Of a stretch of DNA of 64,000 bases, positions 32,794 through 41,307 are shown piece by piece. Both the position numbers and the translations under genes were made by a program. The stretch's first letter is position 1. Every line of letters begins with the position of its first letter. The notes below the pieces were generated by a model. That model did no database searches. It saw only the letters and a program-made list of their open reading frames with translations, and was not told where the DNA came from. Origin of the DNA: Paralithodes platypus (taxonomy: Eukaryota > Arthropoda > Malacostraca > Decapoda > Lithodidae); the NCBI GenBank assembly GCA_032716605.1, contig CM064509.1:35683618-35747617 (forward strand), in the 5' to 3' direction.

Positions 32794-34463
32794 CTATAAT
32801 ATAATATTCTCATTATAATATTCGCAATGTCTACTTTTATGACCGTATTGGTGGCATGGGTGACATATAAGTTTTTGGGCAAACCTACAATTCGACTGCG
32901 TATGATTGAACTCCCCACAGTTGTAACACCCAACTTGTGTATAGGTGTGGGAGTCCTGTTCGTGGTGTTGGGGATAGTGGGGACGGGGTGATGACCATGA
33001 CCCTCGTGGTGGTGAGGAGGGGCTTGGATGGTGAGCAGGTTGGCGGGGCTGGCTGCGACCTTGGTGGCGTGGTGCCTCATGGTGTCTTGCTTGTCTGGGG
33101 TTAGGTTTTGAGGTGCGGTGTTTTCCTGCGATCTGCCACCCTTCTTTATCGGCGTAATTTGTGGAGGGTGGGAGGGTATGGGTGGTGGCGGGCGTCGTTC
33201 TTGGGTTGTTTGCTGGTTGTGGTTGGGTCGTGTTGGGTGGCTGGCTTCTACTCCAGTCTTTGTTGGAGTTATCTTTAATTTGAGCCCGATTTAGACTCTC
33301 ATTGAAGGTTTGGTGTTGTTTGGCCTCAAGTAGCCTAACAGCTCCGGTCCTGTTTAAGAGAGAGCCCTGGTGCTCCCCATGATCGGTAAAACAGGCCTCG
33401 TAGATTTCCCCTGTTGCTAGCTTGAAGGAGAGATCCGGATTTATGGTAGCAATACCATTGTCACTGGCCCACTTCTGTATGTGTTCGTTGAGTTCGTTTA
33501 TTTTGGCCTGGAGTGTGTCAGATTGTAGGCAGGGTGCGAGTTGGCAAACACATATGTTCATGCTCTCGTTATTGCTTTTCAGTTCACTTACGAGAGCATT
33601 TAAATTGTCTAAAACTACTGTTGGGGCTCTGCTTTCCATTGCGTCGAATAGGCCTCCGTAGATTATGCATTGTTCTGGAGCCCATGATAGTTTTTCCTGT
33701 ACCCAGCACTTGAGTAGGTCTATATTGGCTTCGTGCAAGGTTCTAATGGCGCAATTTTTGTTTAGGTCTGACACTTTGATATCGTTGAGGTTGATGTCTG
33801 CTAGAATTAATGTTTTTTTATCTATGGTGGACTGGTTGGGTGAGTTAATTCCCGGGGCACTGTCGTTCACTGTTTCCCTTTCTTGAGCCAGTTTTTCCTC
33901 CAGAAGAGAGATTCGTCGCTCAATAAGGAGACATTTTTCATTCGGTATTGATTCGGTTGTGACGTCGGAGATGTTGCTAGATCGTTCTTCTAGCTTGGTG
34001 AGCCGTGCACTTATTTCCTCCACACGGGCGATCATAATACTAGGTTGGGGAGGTGCTTGGGGAGGGGTCAAGGTCAGTGCGGCGTCACGAGGGGTGCTCG
34101 ATTCTAGTGATGCTACACGTTCACTCAAATGTTTTACAGCTTCACTTATTTTCATCACTTGCTCACTAAGCCTCATTACTTCACTATTTACACCTGTATC
34201 AGCTGTAGTGATAGTCGACGAGATGGGTTCATCTATATCACTAGGGGTGTTGGAGTTCTTGGTTCTATTATAATTTCTATTAACACATGTTTGTTAACCC
34301 ACACATTTGGTAGGTCTAAGTCACGACAATGTTTCAGGAGTTAGGTTTTTGTAATGTATTTGTCGAGGAAGTCCTTGGTGGGTCTAGTTAGAGATGGTTC
34401 ACTGTTCACTGTTGTCTGGGTGGAAATTTGGGGCGTCACTACTGTTGTGCTGCTGGCCGCCAT
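32794..34463 (-). pseudogene. LINE ORF1, gag-like protein with CCHC knuckles
   Basis: ATG at 34463 (MAASSTTVVTPQIST) with a TAA about 40 codons later, then a 460-codon frame from 34176. The latter has a coiled-coil N-terminal half (LSEQVMKISEAVKHLSERVA), a Pro/His-rich linker, and two CCHC zinc knuckles at the end (CYNCGEFNHTQSNC and CHPCHQYGHKSRHC). Such proteins bind element RNA. Apart from the early stop the protein is well preserved. Confidence 0.8.
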
Positions 34464-34669
34464 GATTGTTTGGGGGTCAGGGAGCAGGCTTAGCGGAGCT
34501 CATGGTCGACACGTCTTACGTTTTGTTTACAGGCGGGCGCTGTCTGTGTGTCTGTATGTCGTTGAAGGGCAGGTAGATTATCACTAGAGTTCACCACCAA
34601 CCCCCTCGCTCGACACTTCACCGCTCTCTGAGATGGAGGTGAGTGAGACGATAGACCTACACTATTCTT

Positions 34670-34691
34670 TATTTCTTTATTACATGAATTC
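34670..34691 (-). terminator. Polyadenylation signals at the 3' end of the basic-protein gene
   Basis: Two AATAAA motifs on the minus strand directly after the stop of the 34692-35642 gene (the plus strand reads ctttatttctttattaca). Confidence 0.5.
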
Positions 34692-35660
34692 TTACATCAA
34701 TTCATGTGGCTGCAAACGCATGTTCTTCTTCAAGACACCAATCAACCTTGGCCTGTCTTGAAACAGGCGTTCGTAGGAAGTGTTATGTCGCATGAACTTC
34801 CACAGGAGTTCGTAGTATTCGTTCTTGACGATGGTGACGTACTGGGGTAAGGTTGGTCCGGGTGTTGGTTGTTGTGGTATCGATGATGTGGGCGGGGGTG
34901 GGTGGTGTAGTGTTGGTTGTTGTGGTATCGATGATGCGGGCGGGGGTGGGTGGTGTAGTGTTGGTGGTGGTGGGCATGTGTGTGCTGTTGGCGGTGGTAC
35001 CGGCGGTGGTGGGTGGTGTGGTGTTGGCGGTGGTTGTTGTTGCTGTTGTTGTTGTCCGCGCATCAGGCGTCTATAGGTGGAGCGTGTAACCATTCTGTCA
35101 TAGCAGCGGTCACTGCTTCTTCCTCCGCCAACTCTACCTCTACCTCTACTTCTGGCTCTGCCAGCTCTACCTCTGGTTCTGGTTCTGCCTCTCTTAAGCT
35201 CCCCCACCTTCGACAACACCATCAACTTTTTTCTCTTGTACAACACCCATGGTCCTCTTGGTAGGTGTAGGTTCGGAAGCCTTCTCATCACCACCATCCC
35301 TCATTCTCCTCTGTGATGCTGGCAGCAGCAGCAGATAAAGTGAGACTGGTAATAATTGTTCTCCCTTATATAGCCCTTTCGGGCAAACAACTCGCCGTCC
35401 CAGTGTCGGTAAGGTTCAATATTGTTTTGCCGCTTCGGGGTTATATATGGCCCTGTAGACAGAGCCGAACACAGGTCGCCCGGCGGGACGCCCAGGTCTC
35501 GACACAAGCCCTTCACCCCCACCGCGTCAAAGTCCACGTAGTGCGCCTTGATCCCGTTGGTCGGGGCCAAGGGGATATTCCGGGGTTTCTTGGACTCAGG
35601 ATTCTCCCGCCTAAGAGATGCGTAGTACCGTAGGTAGTCCACCGGACCGCTCGGGGCCGG
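34692..35660 (-). pseudogene. Virus-like basic, Pro/His-rich protein with an in-frame stop
   Basis: A single minus frame is open from about 35660 to the stop at 34692 except for one TGA at 35301-35303. The N-terminal part (DYLRYYASLRREN, IKAHYVDFDAVGVKGLCRDL) starts inside sequence next to a satellite-core fragment, so the true start is lost. After the TGA come an Arg/Gly stretch (TRGRAGRARSRGRGRVGGG), a Gln run, long Pro/His repeats (residues roughly 82-155 of that part) and a folded-looking C-terminus (KNEYYELLWKFMRHNTSYE). RG-rich plus Pro-rich composition suggests nucleic-acid binding. Another frame also looks plausible across the TGA, so a frameshift is an alternative. No family recognised. 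Confidence 0.45.
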
Positions 35661-35667
35661 TTTCGGA

Positions 35668-35740
35668 AGGTGTGCAGAAGATTGCCTAAATTTGTGTGTG
35701 AAAAATCACATGCTTTTCCGAGAAAGCTAGTTTTGTTCGT
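35668..35740 (-). repeat. Satellite-core fragment
   Basis: Reverse complement of one edge of the satellite core as seen at 28.24 kb (cagaagatt, aaaaatcacatgcttttcc). It lies exactly between the truncated N-terminus of the basic-protein gene and the truncated C-terminus of the zinc-finger ORF. Confidence 0.6.
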
Positions 35741-36359
35741 TCACCCAGTTAGTGTGCTCTCTGAACCACTTCTCGCATAGCCGACATCGAGAATTATTGT
35801 CTGGGATAGATGCAAGTAGGGTATTCAATCTTTCTCTTATAGGCTCATCTGACAGACAAAATGTATGCAACTTGAACCGGTTCCATGCGTCTACTGTTGA
35901 CAGCAGCAAAAGTTTGGACTTGCCAGGATTACTGTTTTTTTGTGGTCCTTTCATACACCACACACAGAGATTCTTATCATGAACCACTCCAGTACTAGAA
36001 CGAAGCTTTTTAGGCACATTTCCTGGGAGTTGTTGACTTGAAGTTGATGCTTGAACTTCTTCCTGTTCAGATTTCCGTTTACGATTCTGTGCTTGCTGAA
36101 TATAGCGATTACTACTGATCTGGGTGTAACATTTACTATGCATGTACAGGCCTTTAGGCCCCTTGTCCCACTCCACTGCTGCATAGGCATGCTGAAATTT
36201 ATCAAGTTCCTTCCACCGAAAACACTTGCTCCTTAGATTCTCCCACTTTGTATCAGATGTCTTGTCCGTACTATCATCAGCTATACAGGGATGTTGACAT
36301 AATATGCATTTTAATCCCGGTCCTGGGTCAGGCACATCACTAACTCCTCTACGTTCCAT
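35727..36359 (-). CDS. Cys/His-rich protein, N-terminal part (transposon-like)
   Basis: 210 codons from ATG 36359 (MERRGVSDVPDPGPGLKCIL). It has CILC-x4-C at residues about 18-26, a C-x-W-x-E-L helix, GLYMHSKCYTQISS (His-x3-Cys) at about 71-84, a basic linker, LCVWC near 134, and CRLCEKWFREH near 192. Repeated paired cysteines and HxxxC suggest two zinc-binding modules. Proteins starting like this are common in animal genomes as transposon-derived, poorly characterised genes, which is how I read it. It ends in the satellite-core fragment, so the C-terminus is missing. Confidence 0.5.
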   Translation of the reverse strand: MERRGVSDVPDPGPGLKCILCQHPCIADDSTDKTSDTKWENLRSKCFRWKELDKFQHAYAAVEWDKGPKGLYMHSKCYTQISSNRYIQQAQNRKRKSEQEEVQASTSSQQLPGNVPKKLRSSTGVVHDKNLCVWCMKGPQKNSNPGKSKLLLLSTVDAWNRFKLHTFCLSDEPIRERLNTLLASIPDNNSRCRLCEKWFREHTNWVNEQN

Positions 36360-36469
36360 GCTTATGATTCTTCACGCCAAATTCGATGCAACAAACCTGA
36401 AAAAGAAGGAATTGATCAGTCAACATTCTTGGTTTACATTTTAAATTATATATTATATTATTTGAGTCC

Positions 36470-36920
36470 TTTTCAGAGTATCCGTGACCGTGTTTAGGAT
36501 ACCAAAGTTTCTCAGTGGATTTAACAACATCATATTTGTCTTAGCTGTTGAGGTTAATGGGACTCTATATCATGAATTATGCCATCCAATTGATTTTCGT
36601 AATTATTTTCTTATTTTCTTAATTATTTGGTAATTAGTTATTAATTATTTTTTAATTATGCCATCCCATTGGTTTTCTGACACCAAAATTAGTGGGAATA
36701 GACACCAAAATTGTAATTTTTAGCCATTCACTTCAAGAAATAGAACTTTATCAATTTTTTAAGATGATGGCGGTGGCCATTTTGAAAAACGTCTAAAATA
36801 ACAACTTTCCCGTCATTTTGGTGAGGTGTATGGGGGCTTATTTTTTTTAGCATCAGTTGCCCTTGTTAAATTCACTGAGAAACTTTGGTATCCTAAACAC
36901 GGTCACGGAAGCTCTGAAAA
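36470..36920. mobile_element. 451-bp MITE with 58-bp terminal inverted repeats
   Basis: The sequence beginning ttttcagag at 36470 and running through accaaagtttctcagtg to about 36527 is repeated in reverse complement at about 36863-36920 with only a few differences. The interior is AT-rich and non-coding. Size and structure fit a miniature inverted-repeat transposable element. Confidence 0.75.
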
Positions 36921-36924
36921 TTAC

Positions 36925-37110
36925 TACTATATGCCTTCTGAGCCGACGGTGTAGCAAAATTGTAACCACTCTACGGAGTTGGCCCACCGGGTTTCACTAT
37001 GTCCCGGCGCATCGACTATACAGATGTTGCCTTTCAACAGGTGGGATCCAAGGACACATCCAATGGCCCATCCAACGACACACCCAAAGACAACACCCAA
37101 AGACAACATC
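36925..37110 (-). repeat. Repeated coding-like block, copy 3, plus 12-bp minisatellite
   Basis: Minus frame HLLKGNICIVDAPGHSETRW, ANSVEWLQFCYTVGSEGI, matching 27740-27937. The following 37055-37110 holds cgacacacccaa/gacacatcc-type units. It starts directly at the edge of the MITE. Confidence 0.5.
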
Positions 37111-37295
37111 CAGCGACACATTTACATTCAGGACATATTCAACTCCCCTACGACCACTGCCTGCGCTACCCATTCCACCATCTATGAAAATACCCTCGCC
37201 ACCCCTACGACAACGCCTGCGCTACCCCTTCCACCGGCACATAAAAGAAAGTGGAAGGAAAAAGAAACATCTTCTCATATTATATTTACTTTTTA
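37111..37295. other. Short spacer with minus-strand poly-A signal
   Basis: Non-coding spacer; on the minus strand an AATAAA-like motif (taataaaaag) follows the stop of the macro-like gene within about 30 bp. Confidence 0.4.
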
Positions 37296-37970
37296 TTATT
37301 TTTTGAGTTGAACAATGCACACAGGCTGACGCACAGTCTTAGAGAAATCAAATATCATTTGATGATAACGTGTCCTATCACCGCCAGCTACCGTACATCC
37401 AATACCCCAAGGCATATAAATGACATCATATTTGGCGCCTTCGTCAGTGCTCATGAAATCCCCGAGTGATCGCAAACACTCATTGAACCAAATCTCGCGT
37501 TGAACTTTTGTGTCTGCCTTGCACCCCTTTAGGTAGTTAGGGTCATCACGATAGTATATTCTTGAATTATCACCCATGTTGTATTGGGCAAATAAAGTGC
37601 ATATTGCCGGCCAACCGCGTCCTTCATCCTGAGCTTTTATAAAATTCAGTTTGGGTTGTGAATTCTTAAATAATTTAATGGTTCCTGGAGAGGGATGAGA
37701 GCGATCGCAGGCCAAATTATTATATTGACCCTTGTTTGTCCTTGTACTGTAGGGGTTCTCGTAACCGAGCTTGCCATAGAGGGCCTCGTTCAAAGAATCT
37801 TTATGCAGCCTGGTTGCAACGCAATTACTCTGAATGCAAATAATAGCTTTCCCGTCATTGAGAATAGTGTAATGGGTAAGTCCGTCGTCCAATGTCAACA
37901 TTTGTAATTCCTCTGGTTGAGTCTTGGCTGCTATGAGGTTATCTTGCTTCGGAGCCTGGGGGATGTCCAT
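37296..37970 (-). CDS. Macro-domain-like protein (ADP-ribose-binding fold), virus-like
   Basis: 224 codons, intact, from ATG 37970-37968; a TTG 33 bases upstream also opens the frame but ATG is preferred. Key matches to macro domains: the N-terminal beta strand and Asn of the ligand pocket (AIICIQSNCV, residues about 42-51), LFAQYNMGDN (126-135) and the C-terminal glycine loop MPWGIGCTVAGGD (186-198). Macro domains bind ADP-ribose and some remove it from proteins or from ADP-ribose-1''-phosphate; several viruses carry one. A TATA-like ATAAAAG lies about 60 bp upstream of the ATG and a poly-A signal lies just after the stop. A related fragment lies at 27048-27230. Catalytic ability cannot be judged. 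Confidence 0.6.
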   Translation of the reverse strand: MDIPQAPKQDNLIAAKTQPEELQMLTLDDGLTHYTILNDGKAIICIQSNCVATRLHKDSLNEALYGKLGYENPYSTRTNKGQYNNLACDRSHPSPGTIKLFKNSQPKLNFIKAQDEGRGWPAICTLFAQYNMGDNSRIYYRDDPNYLKGCKADTKVQREIWFNECLRSLGDFMSTDEGAKYDVIYMPWGIGCTVAGGDRTRYHQMIFDFSKTVRQPVCIVQLKK

Positions 37971-38210
37971 TCTAAAGTTTACCCTGAAGCGGACGATCGT
38001 CAAATGATGTTAGGTGGTTTGGGAGGGTCCCTTTTATCCTTCGCCCCCTTCAAAAATACACAAGTTATAGTTTAGATGGCAGCTTGCGGCGCTTAGCACA
38101 TGTACTGTAGGTAGGCCACAGTCGGCTAACTAATCTGGTGATATTCTTCTTACAATATATTTTGTTGAACCATATTCTTTACAATACATTTTATTGAACC
38201 CGAAAACTTG

Positions 38211-39039
38211 TTACTTTTCCGACTCCGACTCCTCCTCGGTTATCCCATTAGCGATGCTTCAGCCTGGACGCACTTGGGTATTCACGTGATAATAATTGTC
38301 TCTTTCCCAGGCAGCGGCAAACCACATTGGTCGTAGAACTATGTTTGTTTCTAGCAACATTCTCCGATAGGCACTGTTGGTGTCTAGGGTATTTCTGAAC
38401 CACCGGCCTTTCTCGATATCGGAGTGGTCGTGGCCCCATTCAATCGGAGTCCGTTTAAAAATGGAAAAGATTAATGTCGTGGCCCCGAGAGGTAAGGATC
38501 TCATTTTCCGATGATCGAATGCGAGTCTGGGATCCGTTCTCGTTTACAGACCGGAACGAGGATTCCACTCCATTCTGAATGTCTGCAATTCCCAATCGTA
38601 ATCCTTTAAGGAAACTCTATAGTCTCTCATGGGCGAATCATTCTCGGGAAATAGAAAAGAAGAGGGAGTGTTTCGTTGGCTATGGTTGTCGAAGAAGAGG
38701 CTTAATGTCGTCGAGTCAAAGACCCTACTCCTGTCCACCGTGAAGATGTCATCGTCATTTTCATTGTCGTCGTCGCGGCGGGCCAGGTTAAGATAAGAGG
38801 TAGGAAAAGCAATTTGAGCGGGATTGTGCACCCGCAAATGGCAGGTGGTATCCTTGTTCGGGAGACCCTCCATGAACCCTGTGTCGTACAGTTGAGGCGC
38901 CAGTACCATGCCCGAGTACGCGCCGTACGAATGTAGCAGTTACCCCTCCCTTACCACAAACGTGTCTGCTACACTCATCATTCCGCTCTGATTAAAATCA
39001 TTCGATCTGAATGCCGTATCCCACTCTGAGTATTTCCCG
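38211..39039 (-). pseudogene. Downstream part of the PIF-like gene, in another frame with three stops
   Basis: One minus frame stays sensible from about 39066 to TAA at 38211-38213, interrupted by TAA 38940-38942, TAA 38544-38546 and TGA near 38256-38258. Segments: DTAFRSNDFNQSGMMSV, SGMVLAPQLYDTGFMEGLPN, SLKDYDWELQTFRMEWNPR, GRWFRNTLDTNSAYRRMLLE and an acidic end NGITEEESESEK. It overlaps the end of the 728-codon frame at a 12-bp tandem duplication (atgcgctgcacc twice), where a frame change would link the two. An AATAAA follows within about 25 bp of the last stop. I read it as the C-terminal third of one gene of about 1000 codons; a separate neighbouring gene is the alternative. Confidence 0.5.
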
Positions 39040-41226
39040 CTATCTCCGCTGCCGCCCGGTGCAGCGCATGGTGCAGCGCATGTATTCTGTGGTAGATAAT
39101 CTTCTCTTAGTCATAAACGTATCGTAGAAGCTTCTGATTTTATCTATTCGCAGGTGCCCCCTCCTGCCGGTTAATCTAATACTGGGAGCGCGGTTGACGC
39201 CCTTACTTTCCGTTGATAACAGGTTCGAGTAGGTCATTTTCGAGCCGCCGAGGACGTTTCCCGATACTAGCCTACTGTTTCTCAGAGATTCGGAAGCCAG
39301 CATATCCAATTCGCAAGGTTTTTGAGGTACCGCACCGCCCAATATGTCGGCGACGGGTTCGACGTAGAAGGCGGCAGTACTGAACGGCTCTTCTCTGGCT
39401 CCAGGGTTGGCCATGATGTGAACGGGCGGCAGGCAAGACCCGTGCATGACATTGGAAGCTCTGATCAGACGACGGCGCGCTCTTGTGTAGACGGAGGCCT
39501 CCAGAACGAACATGACGTTCCTAGACCCATTGCCAGAATCGAGATTAGTCGCGGGTACGACAGGCGCACCCATTCTCGTGATCCTCTTCGCTTCCTCTTC
39601 ATCGAAGACCAAACCGTTCACCCCACCGCCACTGCTTATGCCGTCTATCCGTTTGTCGTCATCGGCTACGATCAGACCCATGGCTGGCGTCTGCCCCACC
39701 AGAGGCGTCCTCGCATCTCCCACTATGGCACTCAGCGTGCTGATAGAAGCCTTGTTTCCTCTCGTGCACAACCCCTTCTCGGGATCGAAGGATCCGAACT
39801 TCCACGCCACTTTGGTCATGAAGCACGGATTGGAAACACACCTGAACAGGCCCATGAATTTCAAGCGACGACTCGCGTCCGTAGCAAGTAGGGGGTTTCC
39901 CAAAAAGTCTTTGTTTGAACCGCATTGGCATACTATGGGGTAATTGAAATAGAGTTCAGGATCGGAAGCGACGTTTATGAATTCGGCTATGGACCTGGTT
40001 TCAATCGCCTTGCGTATGAAAGTGGATTTGATTGGCATGTCACCGTGGGAATCGATGGTCTCTCCGGATTCCACGTCCATATACGTGACCGTACTTTCGT
40101 AGTTCTCTTTGGATTCGTGAATGGCAGGGTTGAACCCACATGCCGTCTTCTCTGTACCATCAGCGCCTCCGAACAGGAGAGGGTACATGGGACGGCACTG
40201 CCAACCTCCGTCGTCGGTCAGGACGAGGACGCTCGTCGCCGTGGAGCAGGGCCGATGAATAGGCTCGTGATCGTCGCCGGAAGGGAAGGCGGGCACGTGC
40301 ACTGCGGTGGTAGCGGGAGGAGGCAGGGTGGCGTCTCCCTCTTCACCTCCTGGCCGCTGCTTACCAGACCAACAGTAGTCCTGGCGAGAGCCCGGATTCT
40401 CTCCGACGATGATATTGCCAGCCGCCGCGAACGGTGTTTGTATTCTCTTGGCACTGGCCGAAGCGCACACGTCTACGCAAGTCCTCGTGGGATCGGCCGG
40501 TATAGGATTGGCACAGTGACCGCCTCTGTGATAAATGAGGAGATCGATATCGTCGTCCATTCTCACCTTACTATTCGTCTTATTATTTTTGTTCCCCTTA
40601 GTCTCTAAGCCTTCGGTTCGGTGGTCGTCTTCCTCTTCCACTCCCTCCTCTTCACGCTCGTTAAAAACCTTGGAACGATTGGCCCCCAACACATATTTGA
40701 ATAATCTTAGATCTCTCTTTGAAACTCGAGGCGAGTTCCTCATTTGTTTCTGCAGTTGAGTTACCCGGGAAGATGTGTTACGACCTAGAATAAAGTCCAC
40801 GTAACGTCTCACAAGTTGGTACGGCGCCGATTCAATGTTGACCCGTTCCATGTTGTTGGTATGGATCTGACGGTGCGGTAGAGCTGTTCTATCCAGTTCG
40901 TGAAGGGTGCGACGGGCAATGTCCGAAGGTACGCCCCAGTGATTACCCGGTACGGTTAGACCCATCAGATCGTGGATGGAAGGATGAGGCGGATATGCAG
41001 CGGCATCGTCGATATACTCAATTCTGTCAAAAGCTGTTTTCTCTTTCAGGTATTCTTGTAGGACATTTTGCGGATCCGAATTTTCCATAATTTTTAACCC
41101 GGTTCGGATTTTCAGGTCGGCCAACACCTGCGAATTGGCCAACATGGGTTTCGAGAGGACAAACACTGCCGCGACACTCACGACGGCCACAAACACGGCA
41201 AGCACTAACATCACGATCGCTTTCAT
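39040..41226 (-). CDS. PIF-like Cys-rich envelope protein, virus-like, 728 codons
   Basis: ATG at 41226. Residues 4-25 form a membrane anchor (MLVLAVFVAVVSVAAVFVL) followed by Lys. Then come a helical region, an acidic patch (about 187-203, NEREEEGVEEEDD) and a Cys-rich ectodomain: C238, CVDVC (250-254), W-Q-C-R-P-x-Y-P-x-L-F-G-G (342-354), CQCGS (433-437) and FRCVSNPC (461-468). The anchor plus this YP-x-LFGG pattern resembles baculovirus/nimavirus per os infectivity factors of the PIF-1/PIF-2 type, which sit in the virion envelope and are needed for gut entry; that is my recollection of the families, not a search result. The open frame is intact for 728 codons; the likely C-terminal third is in another frame. 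It diverges from the 41308 gene over 81 bp. Confidence 0.5.
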   Translation of the reverse strand: MKAIVMLVLAVFVAVVSVAAVFVLSKPMLANSQVLADLKIRTGLKIMENSDPQNVLQEYLKEKTAFDRIEYIDDAAAYPPHPSIHDLMGLTVPGNHWGVPSDIARRTLHELDRTALPHRQIHTNNMERVNIESAPYQLVRRYVDFILGRNTSSRVTQLQKQMRNSPRVSKRDLRLFKYVLGANRSKVFNEREEEGVEEEDDHRTEGLETKGNKNNKTNSKVRMDDDIDLLIYHRGGHCANPIPADPTRTCVDVCASASAKRIQTPFAAAGNIIVGENPGSRQDYCWSGKQRPGGEEGDATLPPPATTAVHVPAFPSGDDHEPIHRPCSTATSVLVLTDDGGWQCRPMYPLLFGGADGTEKTACGFNPAIHESKENYESTVTYMDVESGETIDSHGDMPIKSTFIRKAIETRSIAEFINVASDPELYFNYPIVCQCGSNKDFLGNPLLATDASRRLKFMGLFRCVSNPCFMTKVAWKFGSFDPEKGLCTRGNKASISTLSAIVGDARTPLVGQTPAMGLIVADDDKRIDGISSGGGVNGLVFDEEEAKRITRMGAPVVPATNLDSGNGSRNVMFVLEASVYTRARRRLIRASNVMHGSCLPPVHIMANPGAREEPFSTAAFYVEPVADILGGAVPQKPCELDMLASESLRNSRLVSGNVLGGSKMTYSNLLSTESKGVNRAPSIRLTGRRGHLRIDKIRSFYDTFMTKRRLSTTEYMRCTMRCTGRQRR

Positions 41227-41307
41227 TGCCGGTGGAGTCCTATTGGTAACATTTTTTTCCCTATTCGTAAATTAATCCATCCTGTAATTCTGTGTCTGGG
41301 TCCAGGG
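41227..41307. promoter_or_regulatory. 81-bp divergent intergenic region
   Basis: Separates the ATG of the minus-strand PIF-like gene from that of the plus-strand gene at 41308 and must contain, or once contained, both promoters. It has an A/T-rich middle (taaattaatcc). No motif is certain. Confidence 0.35.

Larger units (their letters stand above)
29830..34640 (-). mobile_element. Nearly full-length CR1/Jockey-type LINE with two ORFs
   Basis: Minus-strand element reading, from right to left: a 5' region (34640-34464), ORF1 (34463-32794), ORF2 with endonuclease (about 32770-32364), linker and reverse transcriptase (31251-30179) and a C-terminus ending near 29928, then a short 3' end grading into low-complexity sequence. 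Both ORFs carry breaks. It separates the 24-28 kb virus-like cluster from the one at 34.7-41.9 kb. The boundary coordinates are estimates because I found no target duplication. Confidence 0.75.

Noticed and set aside
34825..35089. Gly- or Val-rich plus-strand proteins
   Set aside because: Antisense of the Pro/His repeats of the minus-strand gene.
39322..40608. Long plus-strand open frames opposite the PIF-like gene
   Set aside because: They lie wholly antisense to the 728-codon frame, have unlikely composition and no motifs; they are shadows of that gene.
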